Source: Bordetella genomosp. 8
GTDB taxonomy: Bacteria; Pseudomonadota; Gammaproteobacteria; Burkholderiales; Burkholderiaceae_B
Reading direction: 5' to 3'
DNA: 64,000 bases
Assembly: GCF_002119685.1 (NCBI RefSeq)
Contig: NZ_CP021108.1
Location: 5,890,001 to 5,954,000 of the forward strand
This document shows, in pieces, positions 1 through 8,069 of the stretch. Positions within the stretch are counted from its first letter, which is position 1. Each line of letters begins with the position of its first letter. A model generated the notes under the pieces. It was not told the origin of the DNA. It did no database searches and saw only the letters and a list, made by a program, of their open reading frames with translations. The translations under genes were made by a program, and so were the position numbers.

Positions 1-1
1 G

Positions 2-151
2 CAGGGCTGGATGGCACCACCCGCCGATATACATGTGCTCTACGCGGAGCGCGGCAATCTTCCGGCCAGGGTGACCGCATTCGTCGATTTCCTGCTGGCG
101 CGGTACGCTGCCCAGCGGCGGCAGGCGGCCAAGGGCGAATTGCTCTGGTAG
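2..151 (+). CDS. LysR-type transcriptional regulator, C-terminal end (partial)
   Basis: The reading frame is open from the window edge to a TAG at 149-151 and encodes 49 residues. The segment APPADIHVLYAER followed by VTAFVDFLLAR matches the end of the effector-binding domain of LysR-type regulators, where a 'hvlYp..r..p.kvraFvdFL' stretch precedes the last helix. The DNA-binding part lies outside the window, so target and ligand are unknown. It is convergent with the histidine kinase that ends at 185. The call rests on one short motif and is moderately sure. Confidence 0.6.
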   Translation, partial: QGWMAPPADIHVLYAERGNLPARVTAFVDFLLARYAAQRRQAAKGELLW

Positions 152-184
152 CCGCGCGCCGCGATTGAGGACATGCCGGGCGCG

Positions 185-1864
185 TCAGGCGTCGCGGGTC
201 ACCGCCCGCAACACCTCTTCCAGTTCCGCCACGTCCACCGGCTTGGACAGGTATTTGTCGAAGCCCGCTTTCGCCCCGCGCTCCATCATCGCCGTCGCGG
301 TGTATCCGGACAAGGCCACCAGCATGCTGGTGGCCGTCGTCGCCGAGCGTCGCAGCGCGGCGGCCACTTCGAATCCGTCCACGTCGGGCAGGCCGATATC
401 GATGACGATCACCTGGGGTGCCATGGCCTTGGCGCTGGCCAGGCCGGCTTCGCCGTTGCCGGCCGTGGCCACGGTATGCCCGGCATCCTCCAACAGCAGG
501 CGCAGCGACTGCACGGCGTCTTCGTTGTCGTCGATCAGCAGCACGCGCAGCCCTTGCCCGCTGGGCGCGCGTACCGGCGCCGGCGCTACGACCGCCGCGT
601 CCGGGCGCACCAGGCGCGGCATATCCACGATGAAGGTACTGCCCTGTCCCAGGCCTTCGCTGGCGGCGGTGACGAAGCCGCCATGGGCAGCCGCCAGGCG
701 CTGCACCAGGGTCAGGCCGATACCCAGGCCGGCGTCCGTGCGGCCCAGGCTGGTGTCGGCCTGCGAAAACAGGTCGAAGACGCGCGGCAGCATATCGGCG
801 GCGATGCCGATGCCGTTGTCGCGCACGACGATCTGCACGCGGTCATCGCTGGCCCGCACTTCCAGCTTCAGCACGCCACGCTCGGGGGTATAGCGCGCCG
901 CGTTGTGCAGCAGATTGCTCAGGATCTGCCGGAAGCGCACACGATCCGCACGTACCCAGACGTCGGCCGGCGCCGGCAGGTATTCCACCGTATGGCGCTT
1001 GGCATTGATCGCGCCCTGGGTCATCTCCAGCGCCTGCTCCACCAGTTCGCCGACAGGCAGCGCTTCGTGGTTGAGCTCGATCTTGCCACGGGTCACCCGC
1101 GAAACGTCGAGCAGATCACTGACCAATCGGGCCAATTGTTCGGTCTGACGGGACACCAGCGCGGTCAGGCGGCGCGTATCGTCCGGGCTGGCGTCGCGCT
1201 TGCGCTTCATCAACTCCAGCGCGGTGCCGATCGCCGACAGCGGATTGCGCAGCTCGTGCGCCAGCATCGCCAGGAACTCGTCCTTGCGTTCGTCGGCTCT
1301 TTCGAGTTCGGCCTGGCGCAGCCGCAGTTGCTCCAGCGTCAGCAGCATTTCGCGATTCTGCTGTTCCAGTTCTTCCACCGGCGTCTGCAATTTACGCCGT
1401 GCGAGTTTCTCGATCAGGCTGGCCAGACCGGCCGGCTCGATGGCCGGATGGAATACGGGCAGGTGCATTTCCAGCGTCACCGTCGTGCCTTTGCCGTCGG
1501 GCGATTCGATATGGAATCCATCGACCAGGCGCCGCGCGCCGCTGATGCCCAGCTGGACCTTGCCGTCCAGGCGATTCGTACCCGAGAGTATCGCGGGTAG
1601 GTCCGCGATGCCCGGTCCATCGTCGGCGATGGTCACCACGATCGCCTGCGGCTCCGTAGGGCTGGCCGGGCGAAAGGCGAAATCGATGCGGCCGCCGCGG
1701 GCGTAGTCCACCGCGTTGCGGGCGATCTCCGATACCGCGGTCACCAGGCGCGTGCGCTGCAGGTCATCCAGCCCGAACACGTCGCCCACCTGGCGCGTAC
1801 GGTCGCGCGCACCCACCAGGCCCTGGTCGCTGGCGATGCGGGTGCTCAAGATTCGATGGTTCAT
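185..1864 (-). CDS. Hybrid sensor histidine kinase with N-terminal RsbT-like ATPase domain and C-terminal receiver
   Basis: 559 residues. Residues 1-135 form an RsbT-type GHKL ATPase domain (N50 in the N-box, DDGPGI at 81-86, LGISGA at 105-110). Residues 145-200 are a probable coiled coil. A HisKA domain follows with phospho-acceptor H203 (LAHELRNP), then a second HATPase (DNGIG at 349-353, GLGIGL near 380), then a receiver domain from about 438 with phospho-acceptor D489 (IDIGLPDVDG). There is no transmembrane segment, so it is a cytoplasmic kinase. It is the last gene of the rsbRST-like operon and overlaps the upstream gene by 4 bp. An RsbT-like domain on a kinase suggests that the signal arrives from the stressosome rather than from a ligand. 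No separate response regulator is adjacent. Domain calls are firm; the signalling link is inferred. Confidence 0.9.
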   Translation of the reverse strand: MNHRILSTRIASDQGLVGARDRTRQVGDVFGLDDLQRTRLVTAVSEIARNAVDYARGGRIDFAFRPASPTEPQAIVVTIADDGPGIADLPAILSGTNRLDGKVQLGISGARRLVDGFHIESPDGKGTTVTLEMHLPVFHPAIEPAGLASLIEKLARRKLQTPVEELEQQNREMLLTLEQLRLRQAELERADERKDEFLAMLAHELRNPLSAIGTALELMKRKRDASPDDTRRLTALVSRQTEQLARLVSDLLDVSRVTRGKIELNHEALPVGELVEQALEMTQGAINAKRHTVEYLPAPADVWVRADRVRFRQILSNLLHNAARYTPERGVLKLEVRASDDRVQIVVRDNGIGIAADMLPRVFDLFSQADTSLGRTDAGLGIGLTLVQRLAAAHGGFVTAASEGLGQGSTFIVDMPRLVRPDAAVVAPAPVRAPSGQGLRVLLIDDNEDAVQSLRLLLEDAGHTVATAGNGEAGLASAKAMAPQVIVIDIGLPDVDGFEVAAALRRSATTATSMLVALSGYTATAMMERGAKAGFDKYLSKPVDVAELEEVLRAVTRDA

Positions 1865-2880
1865 GAAGGGCAGCCCTTTGCGACGACAACAGTCGCGTCG
1901 TCCGTTGACCTCGCGTAATCCCGATGCATGACGCCGGCGATCAGGGATGGGTGGCGCGCGAGCAGCGAAGCCTGCTGCGCCAGATTCCAGCGCGACGACA
2001 GTCCGTCGCTCGCCAGCACCAGCACGGACGACGGCGTCCAGGTGTAGGACTGCTCGCGTATGGCGCGCACGCTATAACCCACGGTGCCGTCCATGGATGG
2101 CAGCCGCCGCTGTTCATGGTCCTGGACGAGCACCGCCGAGATATTGCCGATGCCGGCAAATTCCATGGTCCCCAGCATGGGGCGTACCACGGCAATGGCC
2201 ATCACCACGCCACGTGTATGCTTGAGCTCCTTGTGTGCCGCGCGCACGACGTCATAAGGTGTCGCGGCGCCGTCCGCCTGGTGGAAGACGCCCACCGCCT
2301 GCGTGGCGGCATAGGCAGCCTGCGGGCCATGCCCCAGCCCATCCACCGCGACCACCCAGAAAGCGCCGTCCACCCAACGCGCCGACCAGGCATCGCCACA
2401 GGATTCCTGCCCAGCCTTGGCCGTCGTCAGCCCGCTGACGTCGATCGGCCGCCGGCGCACCGGGGGCGCCGCGGCGTCCAGCGGGGTTTCCTCGATCAAT
2501 CGAGCCAGTATGCCGGTCCCCGCTCCCTGGGAGGTATAGATATCCACGTGCGACGACAAACGGGTAATGGTGCCCATTCCGACGCCCAGGCTGCTGCCGG
2601 TGGAATAGCCGTCGCTCATGCTTTGCTCGAGAGAAGCGATGCCGGGGCCTTTATCCAGGGCCAGGATCTCCAGGCCGGCCTCGCCGGGTGTCGGGCAGGG
2701 GCGGACGATCACTTCCCCCCCGCGGCCGTATTTGACAAGGTTGGTTGCGAGCTCCGTGATGACCAGCGCGGCGCGGTTCTGCAGCGTTTCGGATAGTCCG
2801 TTGTGCTTCGCGATGGCCACGGCCTGGCGGCGGGCCTCCGCGACCTGGCTCTGTTCCGTAACGCTTATCGGCGTTTCCAT
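1861..2880 (-). CDS. RsbT-like ATPase domain fused to RsbX/SpoIIE-type serine phosphatase
   Basis: 339 residues. The N-terminal ~135 residues are a GHKL ATPase/anti-sigma-type domain (N-box ITELATNLVKYG, DKGPGI, GVGMGTITRL). Residues from about 145 to the end resemble the PP2C-like SpoIIE/RsbX phosphatases: VAVDGLGHG and ASDGLSS carry the expected metal-binding aspartates and DDATVVVA closes the fold. In known stressosomes RsbX dephosphorylates RsbR/RsbS and resets the complex, and that role is the best guess here. The start ATG lies inside the end of the rsbT-like gene (16 bp overlap) and the stop overlaps the kinase start (4 bp), so translation is probably coupled. The fusion of kinase-type and phosphatase-type domains in one chain is notable. 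Confidence 0.88.
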   Translation of the reverse strand: METPISVTEQSQVAEARRQAVAIAKHNGLSETLQNRAALVITELATNLVKYGRGGEVIVRPCPTPGEAGLEILALDKGPGIASLEQSMSDGYSTGSSLGVGMGTITRLSSHVDIYTSQGAGTGILARLIEETPLDAAAPPVRRRPIDVSGLTTAKAGQESCGDAWSARWVDGAFWVVAVDGLGHGPQAAYAATQAVGVFHQADGAATPYDVVRAAHKELKHTRGVVMAIAVVRPMLGTMEFAGIGNISAVLVQDHEQRRLPSMDGTVGYSVRAIREQSYTWTPSSVLVLASDGLSSRWNLAQQASLLARHPSLIAGVMHRDYARSTDDATVVVAKGCPS

Positions 2881-3281
2881 TGCGTCAGGCTCACGCGGGT
2901 GCCTTGACCCGGTTGGGATTGCACGTCGAATTCACTCACCAGGCGCTTTGCGCCGCCCAGTCCAAGGCCCATGCTTTTCGCGGTGGAAAAGCCATCGGTC
3001 AGGGCCTGCCCCAGATCGGCGATGCCAGGTCCCGTATCCTCGAAGCAAAGGCGCAAGCCGCGCACGCCCTCGCCGTTGACGATTTCCGTGATGGTCATGC
3101 GGCCGCCCAGGCCATGCACCAGCGTATTGCGGCCGATTTCACTGGCGGCGGTAATGAACTTGGTGCGGTCCAGCGTGCCGAACCCCACCTGGGTCGCCCA
3201 TTCCTGCACCGTGCGTCGCACCAGGCTGAGCTGATCCTGTGTACGGAGTTCGAGTGTGGCCTGCCTGGTCTCGGTGATCAC
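2865..3281 (-). CDS. rsbT: Anti-sigma-type serine/threonine kinase, RsbT homologue
   Basis: 138 residues, the normal length for RsbT. The ATPase motifs are clear: N-box SEIGRNTLVHG, G1 box EDTGPGI, G2 box GLGLGGAKRL, then a GTRVSL end strand. In Bacillus RsbT phosphorylates RsbS and RsbR in the stressosome and is then freed to activate a downstream partner; the same chemistry is expected here. It overlaps the RsbS-like gene by 4 bp (ATGA) and is itself overlapped by the phosphatase gene. No sigma-B operon or RsbU gene is visible in the window, so the freed RsbT must act on something else, perhaps one of the two larger ATPase-domain proteins of this operon. Confidence 0.9.
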   Translation of the reverse strand: MITETRQATLELRTQDQLSLVRRTVQEWATQVGFGTLDRTKFITAASEIGRNTLVHGLGGRMTITEIVNGEGVRGLRLCFEDTGPGIADLGQALTDGFSTAKSMGLGLGGAKRLVSEFDVQSQPGQGTRVSLTQWKRR

Positions 3282-3652
3282 GCGAGGTCGGAGCCATGGA
3301 CATCGGATTGGCGCAACAGATCCATGCCCTTGTCGACGTTCAGGGCGGTCTTGATCCCGGTCAGCGACATGCCCAATTCGATGAGTGTGATGGCCACCGC
3401 CGGGCGCATGCCGACGATGACCGTATTGGCGTCCATGATGCGTGCCATGGACGCAATGTGGGCCAGCGTGCGCCCGATGAAGGAATCGACGATCTCCAGG
3501 GCCGAGATGTCGATCAGCACGCCACGCGCGTGCGTCCGCGACAGCTGTTGCGTCAGGTCGTCCTGCAAGGTGACGGCCAGCTGGTCGTGCAGTTCGACCT
3601 GTATGGTCACCAGCAGGTAATCCCGCAGCTTGAGTATGGGAATGCGGTCCAT
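3278..3652 (-). CDS. rsbS: STAS-domain antagonist, RsbS homologue
   Basis: 124 residues from an ATG (MDRIPILKLRDYLL), chosen because the STAS fold begins here and the stop of the RsbR-like gene is only 4 bp upstream; a longer in-frame start would run into that gene. It is a single STAS domain with the motif DISALEIVDSF, which carries the serine positions equivalent to the phosphorylation region of Bacillus RsbS. RsbS forms the stressosome core with RsbR and is the substrate of RsbT. It overlaps the rsbT-like gene by 4 bp. The family assignment is firm; complex formation in this organism is inferred. Confidence 0.88.
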   Translation of the reverse strand: MDRIPILKLRDYLLVTIQVELHDQLAVTLQDDLTQQLSRTHARGVLIDISALEIVDSFIGRTLAHIASMARIMDANTVIVGMRPAVAITLIELGMSLTGIKTALNVDKGMDLLRQSDVHGSDLA

Positions 3653-3656
3653 GGCC

Positions 3657-4523
3657 TTATGCCTTGCCGCCCTGCATTCGGGCGACTTGCTGGCCGGTCT
3701 TGAACAGGGCCACGCGCAAGGCTTCCGACAGGGTCGACTTGGTGACCACGTCACCCAGCTCAACGCCCAGGTGCACGATGGTCTGGGCGATCTGCGGCCG
3801 GATGCCGCTGATGATGCACTCGGCGCCCATCAGGCGCGCCGCGGCAACCGTCTTCAGCAGATGCTGGGCCACCAGCGTATCGACCATGGGCACGCCGGTG
3901 ATGTCGATGATGGCGATCGTGGCTTCGTGCTCGACGATGCCTTCCAGCAGGCTTTCCATGACGGTCTGCGTGCGTTCGCTGTCCAGCGTGCCGATCAACG
4001 GCAGCGCCAGGATGCCGTCCCAGATCTGGACCACCGGCGTGGAAAGCTCCAGCAACTCCTGCTGCTGGCGCTGGATGATCTGTTCGCGGCCCTTCTGGTA
4101 GGCCTCCACGGTGAACAGCCCCAGCGAATCCAGCACCACCGACAGCTTCCAGAACTCGTCGGCCAGGCGGATCGGATCGTCGCCGAATTCACGGCGCAGC
4201 GCCGACAGCAACGGCTGCTTGAGCGAGAACACGAAGACCGCCGTGTCGGAGGGGGAAAAGCCCTGCACCGCGCGGCTGCGCGACAGCGCCGACAGGAAGG
4301 CGCGGACTTCATCCCACGCCGCGCCGGGCATGCGCGCGTCCATGCTGTCCTGGATGGCGGCGGCGAATACATTCAGGAAATTGCTGCACTGTGCGCGCAG
4401 CTCGGTATCGTTGATCAGGCCTTTCGCATTGGACGACTCCAACTGCAAACCGATCCACTCCTTCAGGATCGTCTGCTCGGTCTCGCGCACGACGGCGGAC
4501 AAACTGCTGCTGGATACGCTCAC
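3657..4523 (-). CDS. rsbR: Stressosome co-antagonist, RsbR homologue (sensor N-terminus plus STAS)
   Basis: 288 residues, starting at a GTG with TGGAGC upstream. The first ~150 residues are an all-helical sensor region of the RsbR N-terminal type. The C-terminal ~120 residues are a STAS domain with DITGVPMVDT, the strand that holds the conserved phosphorylated threonine of RsbR paralogues, and GTLDSERT at the linker end of the domain. It is the first gene of the operon, so it is presumably the sensor that sets the state of RsbS and RsbT. The N-terminus shows no obvious cofactor motif, so the signal cannot be read from sequence. Confidence 0.88.
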   Translation of the reverse strand: MSVSSSSLSAVVRETEQTILKEWIGLQLESSNAKGLINDTELRAQCSNFLNVFAAAIQDSMDARMPGAAWDEVRAFLSALSRSRAVQGFSPSDTAVFVFSLKQPLLSALRREFGDDPIRLADEFWKLSVVLDSLGLFTVEAYQKGREQIIQRQQQELLELSTPVVQIWDGILALPLIGTLDSERTQTVMESLLEGIVEHEATIAIIDITGVPMVDTLVAQHLLKTVAAARLMGAECIISGIRPQIAQTIVHLGVELGDVVTKSTLSEALRVALFKTGQQVARMQGGKA

Positions 4524-4728
4524 TTATTGCTCCAGAAAGGCTCAAATGTATGCGGCGACGATCACTCGATCGCGCGGGCCCCAAGAGCGGGGCCAAAACG
4601 ACGCACAGGTTAACAGGTCGGCAAACAATATGTATTCGATTGCGACCGTGCCGTGGCGGTAAAACACAGGGATAGGGAAACTGATCCTTATGGATGAGCA
4701 ACAGCGTGGCTTTGCCGACTGGCGAGAA
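4524..4728 (-). promoter_or_regulatory. Leader/promoter region of the stressosome operon
   Basis: About 205 bp between the metK terminator and the GTG start of the rsbR-like gene. It is more AT-rich than its surroundings around 4610-4680. It contains a perfect hairpin GGCCCC/GGGGCC (4577-4582 with 4589-4594, 6-base loop) with no T-run, so it is not a terminator for this strand. I cannot pick a confident -10/-35 pair; the promoter is assigned from position only. Confidence 0.4.
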
Positions 4729-4759
4729 CAAAAACAATGCCGCGACAGAATCGTCGCGG
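4729..4759 (-). terminator. Rho-independent terminator of metK
   Basis: Read on the minus strand, a perfect 7-bp stem CCGCGAC/GTCGCGG (4740-4746 with 4753-4759) with a 6-base loop is followed directly by CATTGTTTTTG. A second perfect 8-bp GC hairpin (4777-4784 with 4789-4796) lies between this one and the metK stop but has no T-run. Confidence 0.75.
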
Positions 4760-4808
4760 TATCGCGGTAATCCTGCGCGGCGGCCCTCGCCGCCGCACCT
4801 TGCCAGTA

Positions 4809-5972
4809 TCAGGCCGCCTTCTTCAGCGTGGCGACCTTGTCCGTGGATTCCCAGCTGAACTCCGGCTCCGAACGGCCGAAGTGACCGTAGGCGGCCGTCT
4901 TGGAATAGATCGGGCGCAGCAGGTCCAGCATGTTGACGATGCCCTTGGGACGCAGGTCGAAGTGCTCGCGCACCAGCTTGGACAGTTGCTCGTCCGGGAT
5001 CACGCCGGTGCCGGCCGTGTAGACCGTGATGTTGATGGGCTCGGCCACGCCGATGGCGTAGCTGACCTGCACTTCGCACTTGCGGGCCAGGCCCGCGGCC
5101 ACGATGTTCTTGGCGACGTAGCGGGCACCGTAGGCGGCGGAGCGGTCGACCTTGGACGGATCCTTGCCGGAGAACGCGCCGCCGCCATGGCGGCAGGCGC
5201 CGCCGTAGGTGTCGACGATGATCTTGCGGCCGGTCAGGCCGCAATCGCCCTGCGGACCGCCGATGACGAAGCGGCCGGTCGGGTTGACCAGGAAGCGGGT
5301 CTTGGCCGTGATCAGGCCGGCCGGGAAGCACGGCTTGATGATGTCTTCGATGACCGCTTCGCGGATGGTTTCCTGGGAAACTTCCGGCGCGTGCTGGGTG
5401 GACAGCACCACGGTGTCGACTTCGGTCGGGCGGCCGTCGACGTAGCGGAAGGTGACCTGCGACTTGGCGTCGGGACGCAGCCACGGCAGGCGGCCGTCCT
5501 TGCGCAGTTCGCTCTGGCGCTGCACCAGTCGGTGCGAATACCAGATCGGCGCCGGCATCAGGTCGGGCGTTTCATCGCAGGCGTAGCCGAACATCAGACC
5601 CTGGTCGCCGGCGCCCTGGTTCAGATAGTCTTCCGACGTGCGATCCACGCCCTGGGCGATGTCGGGCGACTGCTTGTCGTAGGCGACCAGCACCGCGCAA
5701 CCCTTGTAGTCGATGCCGTATTCGGTGTTGTCGTAGCCGATGCGGCGGATCGTGTCGCGGGCGACCTGGATGTAGTCGACGCTGGCGGAGGTGCTGATTT
5801 CGCCGGCCAGCACGACCAGGCCGGTATTGCACAGCGTTTCCGCGGCAACGCGGGCGTTGGGATCCTGCGTGAAGATCGCGTCCAGGACAGCATCGGAGAT
5901 CTGGTCGGCGACCTTGTCCGGATGGCCTTCGGAAACGGATTCGGAAGTAAAGAGAAAATCGCTATGTGCCAC
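4809..5972 (-). CDS. metK: S-adenosylmethionine synthase
   Basis: 387 residues, the usual MetK length. It makes S-adenosylmethionine from methionine and ATP in the cytosol. The GTG start gives [20 protein letters not shown], the canonical N-terminus; the open frame extends further upstream but that extension does not resemble MetK. The ATP-binding motifs [12 protein letters not shown] and [19 protein letters not shown] are intact. Single gene, minus strand, divergent from lpxL and ending in its own terminator. The long leader with several hairpins is listed separately. Confidence 0.97.
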   Translation of the reverse strand: MAHSDFLFTSESVSEGHPDKVADQISDAVLDAIFTQDPNARVAAETLCNTGLVVLAGEISTSASVDYIQVARDTIRRIGYDNTEYGIDYKGCAVLVAYDKQSPDIAQGVDRTSEDYLNQGAGDQGLMFGYACDETPDLMPAPIWYSHRLVQRQSELRKDGRLPWLRPDAKSQVTFRYVDGRPTEVDTVVLSTQHAPEVSQETIREAVIEDIIKPCFPAGLITAKTRFLVNPTGRFVIGGPQGDCGLTGRKIIVDTYGGACRHGGGAFSGKDPSKVDRSAAYGARYVAKNIVAAGLARKCEVQVSYAIGVAEPINITVYTAGTGVIPDEQLSKLVREHFDLRPKGIVNMLDLLRPIYSKTAAYGHFGRSEPEFSWESTDKVATLKKAA

Positions 5973-6180
5973 GGTTTTGCTTTCCTTGCAGGACCGCGGG
6001 CGCACTGGCCGGGGCATGGCCCCGGGCGCTGACCGCCAGCGGTCGGATTGACGAAGGTGCGTTGCACCTGGCTCGCAATCCGGAAAGATTTTGACCACGG
6101 CGCGACGCTTTAGCGGATTTTGCGTGCGAGCCCGGCGCTCTAAGCCCCGGACTGCGCGCGTCGCCCCGCAAGTTGTCGGT
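5973..6180 (-). promoter_or_regulatory. Hairpin-rich 5' leader of metK
   Basis: Three strong hairpins lie just upstream of the GTG: GGTGC/GCACC (6056-6060 with 6064-6068), GACCGC/GCGGTC (6031-6036 with 6039-6044, very tight loop) and CCGGGGC/GCCCCGG (6009-6015 with 6019-6025). The last one is about 37 nt from the start codon. metK genes are often controlled by SAM-sensing or attenuation leaders, but I do not recognise a named riboswitch core here. Function is inferred only from position and structure. Confidence 0.4.
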
Positions 6181-6196
6181 TAACTCGGCGACCTTT

Positions 6197-6217
6197 GCCA
6201 TTTTAAGCGAAAATGGC
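6197..6217 (+). promoter_or_regulatory. Hairpin enclosing the start codon of the first lpxL gene
   Basis: A perfect 8-bp inverted repeat GCCATTTT / AAAATGGC (6197-6204 with 6210-6217) with loop AAGCG. The right arm contains the ATG at 6213. No clear Shine-Dalgarno sequence precedes this ATG. Such a structure could limit translation initiation. Confidence 0.5.
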
Positions 6218-7127
6218 GGCTTTCACCCATTCCCCCCGCATGCTGCTCGTCGCCCTGTTCCGCCTGCTGGCCCGCCTGCCGCTCTCCGTGCTGCATGGCA
6301 TGGGGCGTTTCTTCGGCGTTCTGGCCTACCTGTGGCCCGGCAAATACCGCCGCCGGCTGCGCGCCAACGCCGCCCAGGCCGGCTACGGCGACCCCCGCTT
6401 CGCCCGCGAGGCCGCCGCGCAGGCCGGCGCCATGATCTTCGAAATGCCCAAGGTCTGGTTCCAGACCGACAGCTGCCTGGCGCGCGTGCAATCCGACGAC
6501 GAAGCCATCGTCCAGGCCGCCCGCGCCGAAAATCGCGGCGTGCTCTTCATGACGCCCCATCTGGGCTGCTTTGAAATCATGGCGCGGCACCTGACACGCC
6601 AGTTGCCGCTCACGGTCATGTTCCGGCCGCCGCGCCAGCCCGCCCTGGCGCCGCTGCTGGATGCCGCGCGCAATACTTCCAGGCTGCGCGCCGTGCCGGC
6701 CACCATGCAGGGCGTGCGCGAATTCGTGCGGGCCCTGCGGCGCGGCGAAGGCATCGGCATGCTGCCGGACCAGGCGCCGAAGGAAGGCGACGGCGTCTGG
6801 GCGCCCTTCTTCGGACGCATGGCCTATACCGTCACCCTGCCCGGCAAGCTGGCCTTTCCCAACGACGTCCCGGTCATACTCACCGCCGGCGAACGGCTGC
6901 CGCGCGGCCGCGGCTGGCGTGTGCACTACGTCCGCGTGCCGGGCCCCCTGCCCGCCGACGCGCAAGCCCAGGCCGCCCTGTTCAATGCCGCCATGGAAAC
7001 CCTGATTCGCCGCTTTCCCCAGCAGTACCTGTGGGGCTACAACCGCTACAAGACCCCGCGCGGCGCCCCACCCGCCCCGGACGCCGGCATCGCCGCGGCC
7101 GCGGCCTCCGGGGATCGCATCCAATGA
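6213..7127 (+). CDS. lpxL: Lipid A late acyltransferase, LpxL/HtrB family (first copy)
   Basis: 304 residues of the HtrB/LpxL family, inner-membrane enzymes that move an acyl chain from acyl-ACP to the Kdo-lipid A precursor. A hydrophobic N-terminal anchor lies near residues 10-40. The catalytic HX4E motif is H116-E121 (TPHLGCFE), and LPDQAP is the second conserved block. The next gene overlaps by 4 bp and encodes a paralogue. The start at 6213 sits in a hairpin; an in-frame ATG at 6240 is an alternative. Bordetella has two LpxL enzymes with different acylation sites; which one this is cannot be told from sequence alone. Confidence 0.88.
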   Translation: MAAFTHSPRMLLVALFRLLARLPLSVLHGMGRFFGVLAYLWPGKYRRRLRANAAQAGYGDPRFAREAAAQAGAMIFEMPKVWFQTDSCLARVQSDDEAIVQAARAENRGVLFMTPHLGCFEIMARHLTRQLPLTVMFRPPRQPALAPLLDAARNTSRLRAVPATMQGVREFVRALRRGEGIGMLPDQAPKEGDGVWAPFFGRMAYTVTLPGKLAFPNDVPVILTAGERLPRGRGWRVHYVRVPGPLPADAQAQAALFNAAMETLIRRFPQQYLWGYNRYKTPRGAPPAPDAGIAAAAASGDRIQ

Positions 7128-8014
7128 GCGGTATCAAGCACCGGGCCCTGGTCGCCCTGTTTTCCTGGTTCGGCCGCGTCAGCCCCGCGACGCGGCTGCG
7201 AGCCGGCGCCATCCTTACCTGGTTCACGCTGCTGTTCGCGCGCCGCCGGCGGCGCATCGTGCGCATCAACCTGGACCTCTGCTTTCCCGACGAAAGCCCG
7301 GAAACCCGCCGGCGCTGGCTGCGCCAGCACTTCCGCGCGCTGTGCCAGTCCGTGGTCGACCGCGGCGTGCTGTGGTACGGCACGCCCGAGGCCATCCGCG
7401 ACATGGTGACGGTATCCGGGCACGAGGAATTCCTGCGCCTGGGCCGGGAAAAGCAGCCGCTGATCCTGCTGGCGCCTCACTTCGTCGGCCTGGACGTGGC
7501 GGCCACGCGGCTGACCATGGAATCGCCCACCGGCGCCACCATGTATACCCCGCAACGCGACCCCGATGTCGACGCCATCGTGCGGGCGGGCCGCCAGCGT
7601 TTCAATGAGGTGCACCTGGTCAGCCGCAAGGAAGGCGTGCGCGGACTGATCCGCCACCTGCGCGAAGCGCGCCCGGTGTACTACCTTCCGGACATGGACT
7701 TCGGCCGCGAAGGCGCCGTCTTCGTGCCTTTCTTTGGCGTGCAGGCGGCAACGATACCCGCCACCGCGCAGATCGCCCGCAAATGGCATACGCCGGTGAT
7801 ACCCGTCATCGAGTTCTGGGATCCGGACACGGGCCGCTATCACGTCGACGTGCTGCCCGCGCTCGAGGATTTCCCCGGCACCGACACGCTGGAGGAAGCC
7901 ACGGCGCGCCTGAACCGCGAACTGGAAACCTGGGTCCGGCGCTGCCCCAGCCAATACTATTGGGTGCATCGCCGCTTCAAGACCCGCCCGCCCGGCGAAG
8001 CGAAGGTGTACTGA
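7124..8014 (+). CDS. lpxL: Lipid A late acyltransferase, LpxL/HtrB family (second copy)
   Basis: 296 residues from the ATG that overlaps the upstream stop (ATGA), starting [17 protein letters not shown]. It has a membrane-proximal hydrophobic N-terminus, the catalytic HX4D motif at H119-D124 (APHFVGLD), and [18 protein letters not shown] as the second conserved block. It is clearly diverged from the first copy, so the pair likely acylates different positions or uses different chain lengths. Co-translation with the first copy is expected from the overlap. Followed after 55 bp by dapF on the same strand. Confidence 0.88.
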   Translation: MSGIKHRALVALFSWFGRVSPATRLRAGAILTWFTLLFARRRRRIVRINLDLCFPDESPETRRRWLRQHFRALCQSVVDRGVLWYGTPEAIRDMVTVSGHEEFLRLGREKQPLILLAPHFVGLDVAATRLTMESPTGATMYTPQRDPDVDAIVRAGRQRFNEVHLVSRKEGVRGLIRHLREARPVYYLPDMDFGREGAVFVPFFGVQAATIPATAQIARKWHTPVIPVIEFWDPDTGRYHVDVLPALEDFPGTDTLEEATARLNRELETWVRRCPSQYYWVHRRFKTRPPGEAKVY

Positions 8015-8069
8015 AGCCCCACGGCGCCGCATGCGTCAAGCGGCGGGATTGGGCGATAATGTCGCAATC

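Noticed and set aside
4309..5484. Long open frame antisense/out of frame to metK and the rsbR-like gene
   Set aside because: It is rich in Arg, Pro and Gly, has no family motif, and lies over two well-supported genes in other frames; typical of GC-rich shadow frames.
5973..6180. Named SAM or SAH riboswitch in front of metK
   Set aside because: The conserved cores of the classes I know could not be matched by eye; left as an unnamed hairpin-rich leader. A covariance-model search would decide.
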